From assembly GCF_000817775.3 (NCBI RefSeq), contig NZ_JTHE03000044.1, positions 1-64,000 of the forward strand: a DNA stretch of 64,000 nucleotides. Direction: 5' to 3'. Under the pieces are notes generated by a model. That model saw only the letters and a list, made by a program, of their open reading frames with translations. It was not told where the DNA came from and did not search any database. The position numbers were made by a program, and so were the translations under genes. The DNA comes from Lyngbya confervoides BDU141951. GTDB taxonomy: Bacteria > Cyanobacteriota > Cyanobacteriia > Thermosynechococcales > Thermosynechococcaceae. Every line of letters starts with the position of its first letter. Position 1 is the stretch's first letter. This document shows positions 43,348 through 53,500 of this stretch, one piece after another.

Positions 43348-45435
43348 CTAGGCCGCAGCCGCTTGCCGTTCTTGAACCTCCTTAATGACCTCATCCGCCA
43401 CGTTCTTGGGGCAGGGCGCATAGTGGGAGAACTCCATGGAGAACTGGCCGCGTCCTGAGGTCATGGTCCGCAGGTCACCGATGTAGCCAAACATCTCGCT
43501 CAGGGGCGCTTCAGCCTTAATTCGAACCCCTGTTACCCCGGCATCCTGGGACTTAATCATGCCGCGGCGACGGTTGAGATCGCCAATCACATCCCCCACG
43601 TTGGCATCGGGGGTGAACACATCCACGTTCATGATGGGCTCTAGCAGTTGCGGACCTGCTTTAGGGATGGATTGGCGGTAGGCCGCTCTGGCCGCAATCT
43701 CAAAGGCGATCGCGGAAGAGTCCACCGGGTGATAGGATCCATCGGTCAGGGTCACCTTCAGATCCAAACAGGGAAACCCTGCCAGCACGCCCTTATCAAT
43801 ACTGCTTTCAAACCCTTTCTGCACCGCTGGCCAGAATTCCCGCGGCACGTTTCCACCGGTGACCGTGGACTCGAACACAAACCCGCTACCCGGTTCGCCC
43901 GGCTCCACAATATAGTCAATCTTACCGAACTGACCTGACCCCCCGGACTGCTTCTTGTGGGTATAGCTATCCTCAACGCGCTTGGTGATAGATTCACGGT
44001 AGGCCACCTGGGGCTTGCCCACCTCCACCTCGACTCCGTGAGTCCGCTTGAGAATATCCACCTTGATGTCCAGGTGCAGCTCACCCATCCCCTTAATGAT
44101 GGTTTCACCGGACTCTTGATCGGTTTCCACATAGAAGGAGGGATCCTCCTGAACCATTTTGCTCAGGGCCAGACCCATTTTCTCAGTCGCTCCCTTGTTT
44201 TTGGGATTGAGAGCAATGGAAATGACCGGGTCAGGAAAGACCATGGGTTCCAGAGTGGCGGGTTTTTTAGGATCGCACAGGGTGTGCCCCGTTTGCACGT
44301 TCTTCAAGCCCACAATGGCAATAATATCCCCGGCTTGGGCTTCGTCAATCTCTTCCCGAGAGTCGGCATGCATTTCCACTAGGCGACCGGCCCGCTCCGT
44401 TTTTCCGGTCGCAGTGTTCAGCACCGTATCCCCCTTTTTCAAGGTGCCGGAGTAAATTCGGGTAAAGGTCAAAGATCCAAAGCGATCGTCCATGATCTTA
44501 AAGGCAAGGGCGCGCAGCGGTGCATCGGGATCCACCTTGGCAACCTCACCCGTTTCATTCCCCTCCAGATCCACTTCGGGCTGGGGCTTAACCTCCATCG
44601 GATTGGGCAGATAGTCCACAACCGCATCCAGCACCAGCTGCACCCCTTTATTCTTAAAGGAGGATCCACAGTAGGTGGGGAAGAACACCAGATCGCGGGT
44701 GCCCTTGCGAATACAGCGCTTGAGAGTGTCCAGATCTGGCTCTTCACCCTCTAGATACTGCTCCATTACCTCATCGTCCTGCTCAACGGCCATCTCGATC
44801 AGGGCTTCGCGGTATTCTTCCACCTTCTCGGTCATCTCAGCTGGAACATCCTGAATCTCATAATTCATCGGATCTCCCGAATTATCCCAAATCCAGGCCT
44901 TGCGGGTTAACAGGTCCACGACCCCCACAAAGTCTTCCTCAATGCCCATGGGCAGGGTCATCACCAAAGGCTGCGCACCCAGGATATTTTTAACCTGATC
45001 CACCACGCGATAGAAATCTGCGCCCATACGGTCTAGCTTGTTGACGTAGATGATCCGGGCAACCTTCGAATCATTGGCGTAGCGCCAGTTCGTCTCGGAT
45101 TGCGGTTCAACGCCCCCGGATCCACAAAAGACCCCGATTCCTCCGTCTAACACCTTCAGGGAACGATAAACCTCAATGGTGAAGTCAACGTGTCCCGGCG
45201 TGTCAATGATATTGAACTGGTGATCCTTCCAGAAACAGCTCGTCGCCGCCGATTGAATTGTGATGCCGCGTTCCTGCTCCTGCTCCATAAAATCAGTGGT
45301 GGCTGCGCCATCATGCACTTCCCCAATTTTGTGGATTTTCCCTGTCAACTTCAGGATTCTTTCAGTTGTGGTCGTCTTGCCTGCGTCTACGTGAGCAAAG
45401 ATGCCTATATTTCTATATCGGGTGAGATCTTTCAT
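43348..45435 (-). CDS. fusA: translation elongation factor G
   Basis: The 695-residue GTPase moves tRNA and mRNA through the ribosome. G motifs: [12 protein letters not shown] (G1, residues 14-25), RGITI (G2), DTPGHVDF (G3), NKLDRMG (G4) and GSSFKNKG (G5), followed by domains II-V. The start [19 protein letters not shown] is typical of a non-str-operon paralogue; no ribosomal protein or tuf genes are adjacent. Cyanobacteria usually carry two or three EF-G genes, so this may be the second copy. The C-terminus ends in QERQAAAA. No strong ribosome binding site is seen upstream. Confidence 0.93.
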   Translation of the reverse strand: MKDLTRYRNIGIFAHVDAGKTTTTERILKLTGKIHKIGEVHDGAATTDFMEQEQERGITIQSAATSCFWKDHQFNIIDTPGHVDFTIEVYRSLKVLDGGIGVFCGSGGVEPQSETNWRYANDSKVARIIYVNKLDRMGADFYRVVDQVKNILGAQPLVMTLPMGIEEDFVGVVDLLTRKAWIWDNSGDPMNYEIQDVPAEMTEKVEEYREALIEMAVEQDDEVMEQYLEGEEPDLDTLKRCIRKGTRDLVFFPTYCGSSFKNKGVQLVLDAVVDYLPNPMEVKPQPEVDLEGNETGEVAKVDPDAPLRALAFKIMDDRFGSLTFTRIYSGTLKKGDTVLNTATGKTERAGRLVEMHADSREEIDEAQAGDIIAIVGLKNVQTGHTLCDPKKPATLEPMVFPDPVISIALNPKNKGATEKMGLALSKMVQEDPSFYVETDQESGETIIKGMGELHLDIKVDILKRTHGVEVEVGKPQVAYRESITKRVEDSYTHKKQSGGSGQFGKIDYIVEPGEPGSGFVFESTVTGGNVPREFWPAVQKGFESSIDKGVLAGFPCLDLKVTLTDGSYHPVDSSAIAFEIAARAAYRQSIPKAGPQLLEPIMNVDVFTPDANVGDVIGDLNRRRGMIKSQDAGVTGVRIKAEAPLSEMFGYIGDLRTMTSGRGQFSMEFSHYAPCPKNVADEVIKEVQERQAAAA

Positions 45436-45629
45436 GTTGATTTACTACATCAGTTGACAAAACTTTAATGACCACCTTCAAGGGAGGGGTGAAGGAAATC
45501 ACTGAGACAGGGTAGGCCCATGGTTCCAGGCTTTACACCTTAACACTTTTTGTAACATTTTACTATCATTCTCAGGCCCTCAATAGTTTTTTGTGCTAGT
45601 GAAAACCGGCCAGAGAAGGAGCCACTGAT

Positions 45630-46058
45630 TTAGGGCGACAGTAAGCTCAGGATTTTGGTCTCAAATGCGGCTGGAAGCTGCCTCATGACCTTTTTTCGGG
45701 TTCGATCCAGGGGGACCAGAGTGACCAGGGCCTCCAGGGCCACCTGTTCGGGATTCTGGGTATACACCACCTGCCGCCAGATCAAGCGCACCTTTTCCCG
45801 CCGCAGAATTTGACTGCGCACTAGGCCAGCTTGCCCCATCGTCAGCGATCGCAGGTATTTTAGATCCAGTTGCACGACAGGCAAGTCGCAGCCCAGGGCC
45901 ACAAGGTCTGCGTAGTTCAATCCCACCTCTTGCAAGGCCTGGAGGCGTGCTTCTTCCAACCACCGCAGATAGGCCCCATGCCAAACCACCCCAGCATAAT
46001 CCGTTAGATGGGGGGACACTTGCACGGGATATTCAAACACTCTAAACCTCAAGGGCAC
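45630..46058 (-). CDS. acyl-CoA thioesterase, 4-hydroxybenzoyl-CoA type hotdog fold
   Basis: The 142-residue protein has the 4HBT pattern TDYAGVVWHGAYLRWLEEARLQAL in its first 45 residues (the Asp is the catalytic position) and the hotdog beta-sheet after it. The family hydrolyses acyl-CoA or acyl-ACP thioesters; in cyanobacteria one member acts on 1,4-dihydroxy-2-naphthoyl-CoA in phylloquinone synthesis. I cannot decide between that and a YbgC-like role. Monocistronic in appearance. Confidence 0.85.
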   Translation of the reverse strand: MPLRFRVFEYPVQVSPHLTDYAGVVWHGAYLRWLEEARLQALQEVGLNYADLVALGCDLPVVQLDLKYLRSLTMGQAGLVRSQILRREKVRLIWRQVVYTQNPEQVALEALVTLVPLDRTRKKVMRQLPAAFETKILSLLSP

Positions 46059-46403
46059 CTCAGGTAAGCCAACGGGTGCAGCCAGCGCAGCGCCCCAGTG
46101 AAATGTCGATAGTCCTGTCTTAAAGTAATGTCTTAACTTCTAAATGTCTGACTATCTGATAAATGTCTGACTATCTGATACATGTCTGACTTTATTTCTA
46201 CAGTTTAGTGGCTTGAGGATGCCCTGCGGCGGGCAGCAGATGAGTGGACTTGGTTCCGCTTGAATTTCTCTACAGTGCTACACTCAAAACAAGTCGGCTT
46301 CTGTGATTGAGCCGCATCCAGGCCCGATCCTTCCTCAAAGTTGCCGGATCAATGCCACTTTCTTCTGTTCATCCTCAATTGTTCCATCCATCGACAAAAT
46401 TTT
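46059..46403. other. divergent spacer with a 19-bp tandem repeat
   Basis: The 345 bases between the thioesterase and the ArsA-like gene contain no gene that I can support. The repeat at 46141-46191 is the only structure seen. Confidence 0.5.
46141..46191. repeat. 19-bp tandem repeat, two full copies and a partial third
   Basis: TAAATGTCTGACTATCTGA occurs at 46141-46159 and 46160-46178, and a diverging third copy (TACATGTCTGACTTTATT) follows. Confidence 0.9.
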
Positions 46404-47576
46404 ATGCGCGTTATTTTAATGACAGGGAAAGGCGGAGTGGGCAAAACGTCCGTTGCTGCTGCCACAGGTCTGCGTTGTGCCGAGCTGGGCTACAAAACCC
46501 TTGTGCTCAGCACCGATCCGGCCCACTCCCTGGCGGATAGCTTTGATCTCGATCTGGGTCACGACCCCATTCAGGTTCAGCCCAATCTCTGGGGAGCAGA
46601 GCTCGATGCCCTGTTGGAGCTAGAGGGCAACTGGGGAGCCGTCAAGCGCTACATTACTCAGGTGCTGCAGGCGCGGGGGCTCGATGGCATTCAGGCAGAG
46701 GAACTGGCCATTTTGCCTGGAATGGATGAAATTTTTGGCCTGGTGCGCATGAAGCGCCATTATGACGAAGGGTTTTACGATGTTCTCATTATTGATTCGG
46801 CTCCCACCGGAACAGCCCTGCGGCTGCTCAGCCTGCCGGAGGTGGGGGGCTGGTATATGCGTCGCTTTTATAAGCCCTTTCAAAACATGTCCGTGGCCCT
46901 ACGCCCCCTAGTGGAGCCTTTATTCCGGCCCATTGCGGGGTTTTCCCTACCGGATCGAGAGGTCATGGATGCGCCCTACGAATTCTATGAGCAAATTGAA
47001 GCGCTAGAGCGCGTCCTGTGCGATAACCAACAAACCTCAGTGCGGTTGGTGATGAACCCGGAAAAGATGGTCCTCAAGGAGTCGTTGCGCGCCCACGCCT
47101 ACCTGAGCTTGTACAACGTGGCAACGGACTTGGTAATTGCCAATCGCATCATTCCCGAGGATGTGAGCGACCCGTTTTTCGTTACCTGGAAAAATAATCA
47201 GCGGCAGTACCGCGAAGAAATTCAGTCCAATTTCCACCCCCTTCCCGTCAAGGAGGTCCCCCTTTACCAAGAGGAAATGTGCGGTCTAGAAGCCCTGCGG
47301 CGCTTAAAGGAGACCCTTTACGCCAGCGAAGACCCTACCCAGGTGTATCACGCTGAGACTACCCTGCGGGTTGTTCAGGAAGATGACCGCTACAGTCTGG
47401 AGATTTATCTTCCCGGCATCCCGAAGGATAAGGTGGACCTGAGTAAGTCTGCCGACGAGCTCAATATCCGCATTGGCAACCATCGTCGCAATCTGGTGCT
47501 GCCCCAAGCTCTGGCAGCGATGAAGCCTGCCGGGGCCAAGATGGAGGAGGATTATCTCAAGATCCGCTTTACCTAG
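46404..47576 (+). CDS. ArsA/Get3-like ATPase with HSP20-like C-terminal domain
   Basis: Start at the ATG at 46404, so the P-loop strand [19 protein letters not shown] is at the N-terminus as usual; the open frame 21 codons upstream lacks support. Motifs: deviant Walker [10 protein letters not shown] (8-16), switch [11 protein letters not shown], switch II IDSAPTG. The last 80 residues form an alpha-crystallin-like domain ([29 protein letters not shown], in pieces), as in the ArsA_HSP20 architecture common in cyanobacteria and plastids. No arsenite-binding cysteine triad is seen, so a Get3-like chaperone for membrane proteins is more likely than arsenite export. Length 390. Confidence 0.88.
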   Translation: MRVILMTGKGGVGKTSVAAATGLRCAELGYKTLVLSTDPAHSLADSFDLDLGHDPIQVQPNLWGAELDALLELEGNWGAVKRYITQVLQARGLDGIQAEELAILPGMDEIFGLVRMKRHYDEGFYDVLIIDSAPTGTALRLLSLPEVGGWYMRRFYKPFQNMSVALRPLVEPLFRPIAGFSLPDREVMDAPYEFYEQIEALERVLCDNQQTSVRLVMNPEKMVLKESLRAHAYLSLYNVATDLVIANRIIPEDVSDPFFVTWKNNQRQYREEIQSNFHPLPVKEVPLYQEEMCGLEALRRLKETLYASEDPTQVYHAETTLRVVQEDDRYSLEIYLPGIPKDKVDLSKSADELNIRIGNHRRNLVLPQALAAMKPAGAKMEEDYLKIRFT

Positions 47577-47625
47577 GGAGAGAGGGGAGGAGTTTTGGCC
47601 CTCAACATTTATTGCAGCTATTTCA

Positions 47626-47685
47626 GCAGCATTTAGCTCAGCAGCATTTAGCTCAGCAGCATTTAGCTCAGCAGCATTTATTGCA
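47626..47685. repeat. 15-bp tandem repeat, four copies
   Basis: GCAGCATTTAGCTCA occurs three times perfectly at 47626-47670, and a fourth copy (GCAGCATTTATTGCA) at 47671-47685 overlaps the stop codon of the minus-strand gene. It lies between two convergent genes. Confidence 0.95.
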
Positions 47686-48265
47686 GCGAAAAAACGCAAA
47701 TGCCGTTGGCACAGAACCCCAGGCTGGGGGCTGGCGCGAGGGACAGGTTGGGCAATCCGGCAATTTGATAGCGCGGCTTGCCGGAAAGCCTGACGGGTTC
47801 ACCGTAGCCGCGGTCAATATGGTACTGAAAAGTGGAAGCAGGGACCTGAACTTGACAAGCGGTGGTGCCGTTGAGGGGGTGATAGCACTGGGCTGCAATG
47901 GGCGCTTTCCCACGCTGGAGCAGGGTGAGGGCCTGGCGGGAGGCCTGGAAACATTGATCTTGCCAGCAGAGCCCGGCAGCATCGATTCCTTGCCAGTCGG
48001 CGTTCAGTCCATCTCGTAGCTGAGCCTGAGGGGAATCGAGACGGATTTCTGTGAGGCTGCCGTCGGGCCACTGAATTTGGAGGCCATTCCCCAGGGGAAA
48101 TCGATGCACCTGGCAATGGCTTTCCCCCCGAAGGGGATGCAGACACTGGGTGGTAATGGGCTGAGAAGCAGATTGACCTTGGCCCAGGGCAGGTTGTGCA
48201 GGGTGCCAAAGGCTGGCAAATCCTAAACCCAATCCAATCCAAACCGGAAATTGTCGCAAAACCAT
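47678..48265 (-). CDS. secreted protein of unknown family
   Basis: Start at the ATG at 48265, giving a signal peptide (MVLRQFPVWIGLGLGFASLW, cleavage near ALG) and a 195-residue protein. Two similar segments are visible: TTQCLHPLRGESHCQVHRFPLGNG and AAQCYHPLNGTTACQVQVPAST (compared in pieces), so it is an internal duplication with paired cysteines likely to form disulfides. Cys pairs also occur in LCWQDQCF and FCANGICVF. Expected in the periplasm or outside. No known family. Confidence 0.7.
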   Translation of the reverse strand: MVLRQFPVWIGLGLGFASLWHPAQPALGQGQSASQPITTQCLHPLRGESHCQVHRFPLGNGLQIQWPDGSLTEIRLDSPQAQLRDGLNADWQGIDAAGLCWQDQCFQASRQALTLLQRGKAPIAAQCYHPLNGTTACQVQVPASTFQYHIDRGYGEPVRLSGKPRYQIAGLPNLSLAPAPSLGFCANGICVFSLQ

Positions 48266-48343
48266 AGGGCGGGGTGAGCGGGCTACCTGCTTAGCATGCC
48301 CGTCCCCGGAAAGCAATCAACGCCTGAGAAGGGAATTGTTACC

Positions 48344-48415
48344 CAAGCAGAACTCCCACCCAGGCAGAACTCCCACTCAAGCAAAACTCCCACTCAAGCA
48401 AAACTGCCACCCAAG
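48344..48415. repeat. 17-bp tandem repeat, four copies
   Basis: Units of the form CAAGCAAAACTCCCACT run from 48344 to 48411 with a few substitutions, followed by a further CAAG. They occupy the divergent spacer between the secreted protein and the large membrane protein. Confidence 0.9.
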
Positions 48416-48476
48416 ATAGATGACTGCCCCCGCCTAAATCTCTAGGGTCGAATAAAAATCGGAAGGTCGCCGTAAC

Positions 48477-50579
48477 GTGCAGCTTGTTTTCGCTCTGCTA
48501 GCAGGACTGGTCATTGCCGTTATGCTTCAGGTGGTGCTCACCAGTTTAGGGATTGCCCTGGGCTTGACGGTCCTCAACCTTGGGCCAGCGTCTGACCCCC
48601 CGATGGACTCTCAGGGTGATGATTCCTCGGCGCAAGATCCAGCGAAGAATCCATCCCGCGCCTCCCCGGCGAAGCCACTGCCTGTGACCCACATGCTGGG
48701 CGGCGGGATTGCCCTGAGTCTCTCCATTGTTTTATTTCTATCCGCCCTGGCGGGAACTGAATTTAGCCAGATTCCGGAGCCGCGTCGAGGCTTAGTGTGG
48801 GGTCTGATGGTGTGGGCAACCTACTGGCTGCTGTTGTTTTGGCTCAGCTCCACCACCTTTGCCTGGGTAACAGAGTCCCTGGTCGGAGCTGCGGTGGGCG
48901 GCAGTCGGCTGTTAGTTTCAACCATTGGGCGGCAATGGGGGCCAGAGCCAGAGAATTCAGCCGAGGATCAAACGCTAGATCGTCTGGTGACGGAGGTGTC
49001 GAAACTGGCCCAGCAGCAGGCCCAATTTCCCAGCCTGCTGGCCCATCAGCGTCAGGATCTGCTCAGGGATCTGTGCGAGCGCACCTCCCTATCTGCCGAG
49101 CAGGTGGATCGGGTCATCCATGAGGTGATCAGCCGCACCCAGGGCGATCTTCCACCTGTGGAGGCGTCTCAGCCCCAGTCTTCTCAGGGACTGGCGGGGG
49201 TTCGCCAGGTTCTAGCGCAGGCGCTGGAGAGTCTGGATTTGCCCAGTTGGAAAACCCTGCTGCGCAACGCGATCCAATCCCAGGACGGGTCTGACTGGGA
49301 TTTAGAGACCCTGTGGCATCAGGTGCAAACCCTTCCGATCCCAGGAAGGGAGGATCTGGACGTGATTGAGCAAGATGTGCAAACCTATCTGCGCCATGCT
49401 CCAAGCTGGGCCTTGCGTCCTGAAATTTTGCAATCGGAATTTTACGACTGTCTTTACGATCCGCAAGCCGATCCGCAAGTCCTGCAAGGGCAGATCCTGC
49501 AGATTGGCCGCGATCGCCTAGGGGCATGGCTGCAGGCAAGGCAAGATCTGTCCTCCGATCAGATTGAGACGCTCCTGGAAGCGTTGATAGAGGTCAGAGA
49601 TGCGGTAATCGCAACCGTGACCCCGCCGCACCTGGATACCCCCATCGAGCCCATCCAGACTCGGCTGCTGGCCTACTGCCGCTATACCAATCGCGAGGCC
49701 CTGAGTGCTGCGGCCATGGCCCAGAAAGTCCAGGCCCAGCTTGAAGCCCAAGAGGGGTTAGGGCGATCGCTACCTCCCGTGGACCAGGCCTTAGATCTTC
49801 CGGCCCTTCGGGCTGCGCTCTCCAAACGGAAGGGCCTCTCGAATCGGCAGCGTCAGGCCCTGATGGACAGCTTAACAGCAGCCTGGCCTGCTCCCCAGGC
49901 CGCGGATCGGAGAGAACCAAAACCGGATCAAGGAGATCTAAACTCGCCAGACTCGCCCCCGGCAAACCAACCCCGTCCCTGGCTGGTGCGTACCCTGCAG
50001 TCCTCTGAGGATGTGCTTCATTATCTGCAGCGGCAACTGAATCACTACCTGCGTTTCCAGGATAAATCAGCCTTAAATCCGGCCCAGATGGCTCAAGATT
50101 TGGGCCAGATCCTGCAGCGCCTCCTGGGGCCGCTGGTGACGAAGCTGCCAGATCCCGCTGCCCTCCAGGGATTGGAGGAATCCTGGCAGCAGGCCCTAGA
50201 GGCCCGATCCGATCTTTCCTCCCTGGATCGTGAGGCGATCCGCAGCGGGTTTCAGTCGGCCTGGCAGACGGCGCTGGCGGGGACCGAAAACACGCTACGG
50301 AGTCTAGAAACCTCCATCAAAGAGGGGCTGGCCACTGCGAGGGAGGCCCTTGCCAATGGAGATACCCCCCTTGAGCAGGTGCGGCAGCAGGTGGTGGACC
50401 AGATTGTCAGCATCCAAGCTCAACTGGCAGCGCAGGCCCAGGATTTAGCCCTGGATTTGCAACAGCAGGCTGAGGCAGCCAAGAGACAGGTTCAGATTGC
50501 GGCCTGGTGGCTGCTAGGGAGTTTACTGCTGTCCGGGGCGAGCGCGGCGATCGCCGGGTGGCTAGCGGTTTTATATTGA
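48477..50579 (+). CDS. large helical membrane protein of unknown function
   Basis: GTG start at 48477 with GGAAGG upstream; 700 residues. A membrane helix at the N-terminus (2-38), two or three more at about 75-150, then about 500 residues of charged, glutamine-rich helix (LPSLLAHQRQDLLRDL-type repeats with SLSAEQVDRVI, DLSSDQIETLLEALIE, DLSSLDREAIRSGF), and a final helix at the C-terminus. The repeated D-L-S-S-x-x motif hints at a helical repeat. I recognise similar cyanobacterial proteins but no named family. Its last 88 bases overlap the end of the convergent caspase gene. Confidence 0.75.
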   Translation: MQLVFALLAGLVIAVMLQVVLTSLGIALGLTVLNLGPASDPPMDSQGDDSSAQDPAKNPSRASPAKPLPVTHMLGGGIALSLSIVLFLSALAGTEFSQIPEPRRGLVWGLMVWATYWLLLFWLSSTTFAWVTESLVGAAVGGSRLLVSTIGRQWGPEPENSAEDQTLDRLVTEVSKLAQQQAQFPSLLAHQRQDLLRDLCERTSLSAEQVDRVIHEVISRTQGDLPPVEASQPQSSQGLAGVRQVLAQALESLDLPSWKTLLRNAIQSQDGSDWDLETLWHQVQTLPIPGREDLDVIEQDVQTYLRHAPSWALRPEILQSEFYDCLYDPQADPQVLQGQILQIGRDRLGAWLQARQDLSSDQIETLLEALIEVRDAVIATVTPPHLDTPIEPIQTRLLAYCRYTNREALSAAAMAQKVQAQLEAQEGLGRSLPPVDQALDLPALRAALSKRKGLSNRQRQALMDSLTAAWPAPQAADRREPKPDQGDLNSPDSPPANQPRPWLVRTLQSSEDVLHYLQRQLNHYLRFQDKSALNPAQMAQDLGQILQRLLGPLVTKLPDPAALQGLEESWQQALEARSDLSSLDREAIRSGFQSAWQTALAGTENTLRSLETSIKEGLATAREALANGDTPLEQVRQQVVDQIVSIQAQLAAQAQDLALDLQQQAEAAKRQVQIAAWWLLGSLLLSGASAAIAGWLAVLY

Positions 50580-53500
50580 GCGGGCGCTGCACTTGAACTA
50601 CCCTGGGGCGCAGACTGTTGGCGATCAAATTTTCTCCAGGCCGCAAACCCCAACAGCACAACGGCGGCGGTAATCAGCCCGATCGCCACGCGAACCATCA
50701 AATCTTCCTGCCGCTTGCTCTGATCCATGCGGTTCGCCAGCCCCACCGGGGACTCAATGGCGTCTAAGGACCTCGGAGCAGAGACCGTGGAAGGTTGGGC
50801 CGCAACATTAACTGCAGCCATGGCTTCCTCAAAGGAGGAGGGCAAGGATTCGAAGTTGAGGTCCTCTGGATCGGCTGGGGAGGCTTCTGGCGGGGGGCTG
50901 TCCGGTGTGGCCCCTTGAAAGGCACGAGCCACCGCATGGCCCAAGCCCGTTAGCCCTGCGGGGTCGGTGAAGTACACGAGATGATTACAGGCCACCTCCT
51001 CAAAGACCGGCTGGGGAACGCGATGCTCGGGCAGGCCTTGAATACTTTCCACCGAGACGGCAATGTCATTGGGTTGGCCCCCAAAGGGAAGTTCCACGGC
51101 TTTAAACAGCTTCCGCAGCAGCCGTTCCGGCAGCGTTGCCGATGTATCCCCAGGAATTAAGTGAGTATTTCCCACCACCACGCTATAGGGCGTTTGGGGA
51201 TCTTCGTTCATCCACAGCCCCTCTAAAAATTCCGATCCCGGCTCCATTTCATCCAGGGTTACATCAATCTTCTCAAGGCGTTGGAGCAGGGCACCCAGGA
51301 TATTTAAGGGCATCACCACCGTGGAGAGGCCATTCAGCAGCAGCGCCATTGCGATGGTGATCCCCCGCTGCACCTCGGGCCAGGGCGATCCGGCATTCGG
51401 GGTGCCCAACAGGATCAGGTGCTGCACAACCTGATTCCCCCCCAGGGCCTCAATAAAATGGCGAGACACCAGTCCCCCCATGGAGTGGGCCACAATATGC
51501 AGGGTTTTGCCGTGGTCTTCCCCCAGTCCCACCTCCCTGAGTCGCCGCTTCAGGGCGGCGGCATGATCTCGAATGGAGGTATTGATGCTTTCGTAATCGT
51601 AGGTGAGCACGAGGTCGTACAGTTCATTTAGGGTTTGGATCTGACCGTCATGCTCCACTTGGGTCGTTTCCACGCTGGGCACCATACTGCGCGTATCGCC
51701 AAAGATACCGTGGATAAACAAGACAATGGAATCGGCCTGGGCAACACGCTGTTCCACCACGGCTCGTTCTGGAAGATAGGACACCGCACGCTGCGCCACT
51801 TCGGCAACGGCAAGAATCGGATAGTCAAACTTCACCCCGAGTATCTGACTGAGATCCTGCCCCAACTGCCTGCGTAAGACCTTTTGGAAATAGATTTGAA
51901 TCGCACCCCCAACGCTTCGGCGATTTGGGGTGGGGGCTGGCAATCGCTGCAGTTCAATTTCAGTCTTGCCCTCGCGATGGAATCCTAAGCCCAGGGGCAG
52001 ATAAAACTCGCCATCAAAGGCGACGGGCAGGATCTGTTCATCCTCCGCCAGGGTTCCTGGCACCGCCAGCTTTAACGGATGATCTGGCGTGACGGCCTCG
52101 GGATGATGTACCTGGGTGAGCTCCAGGGTGCTCAATCCTGGATCCACGCCACGGCTGGATCGAAACTGAAACGGCTGGCTTCCCTCCCGCAGCAGGGGCG
52201 GAAGGGGGGGATGGCCAACGTCTCGGCTGGCCTGGGCAACGCTGACCAGCCTGGCCTGGGCCTGAAACTGGGGGGGGGCTTCCAGGGTAACCTCATGGCC
52301 CAGGGACTGGCGAGATTGCGGACTGACGGTCACCTGGGGTTGGGGCCGCACGGTGACCAAGGTCAACTGGCTCGTAACCCAGCTATCCACCTGCTCTAGC
52401 TCCTCTTCATCGGCAATACCGCGCGTGGTGACTCGTTTCATCAAGCGATTTAGGGATCTGCGGCTGGAGGTGCCTAGCGATCGCGTCGGTTCTGGTGGCG
52501 GCCGATCCAGCTTGTCCTGTGCCAATAGCCGGGGATCAAACTCGGTGGTGCTCACAATCAGCTTGAGAACATCCTGGTATTCCGTCACCCCCTGCTCCCA
52601 CAGCCGCTTGGGAAGACTGGTGGGAATTTGGTCCGTGCGCTGCCCCCGCAAAATGGCCGTGGCAAAGATTTCCGTCTGGGGATCGATCCATTCCCCCCCC
52701 GCTGCAAAAAAGGGAGCGGAGACGGAATATTCCTCGGTTAAATCCAGGAGGGCGCAGTAAAGGCGCTGGTCGGTTTGGTTGGTGATCTTCAGCTGGAAGG
52801 TGGGATTTTGATCGCCCTCATACTCCAGGCGCACCACAGCATCGTTCACTGCTTTTCCCTGGTGATAAAGCTGCATTTGCACCGCATTAGAGGGGAGGGA
52901 GCCCGTCCCTGCGCTGGCCAGTTCTAGGATGGTGGTCCAGCGGGCCATATGCTCTAATCGCTGGACCACCTGGGTCACCTGCTCTGGGGAAAGGCCGACA
53001 ATGGGATCCACCAGGGTCCGCTCATCGCGGGGCTGAGTGATGCGCCAACGGTTGTCCGCCACCGCCACCCGCAGTTTCGCCTGGGCAGGACTGTCCACCC
53101 TCTGGAGGTAGAGGGATCTGGAAAGATCCGGTTCAATCAAGGCGATGGCGGCGGCATCTCCCTCCAGGCAAACCGCCAGGGGCTGGATCGGAAGGCTGAT
53201 CACCACCGCATTGAGCACAGTTTCTGGGGTCAACCCCTCCGGTTCCTGGGTAAAACCGACGCGACTGTAGCTGGAGAATACTTCCAGGACCTGAATTTCG
53301 CCAATTGCAGCGGCAGGGCGCTCCAGGTCCGCGGCCGGAGCACCCTGGGGATAAAGCGCCAGAATCATCGGTTCAGCGCCAGCCTGGGGCAGACCATGAA
53401 CCGCGCCACCATCAATAATCCACTGGCCTGGCCCGCTGCAGCTCAGGGTGTAGTAGGGCGGGCGCGGGGCGATCGCAGCGGCCTCCGAGTTGCCTAAAAA

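Noticed and set aside
46404-47576. Arsenite efflux ATPase
   Set aside because: No arsenite-binding cysteines and no arsB/arsR neighbours; the HSP20-like tail fits the Get3-like cyanobacterial group.
47626-47685. Possible CRISPR-like array
   Set aside because: The 15-base units abut with no spacers between them, so it is a simple tandem repeat.
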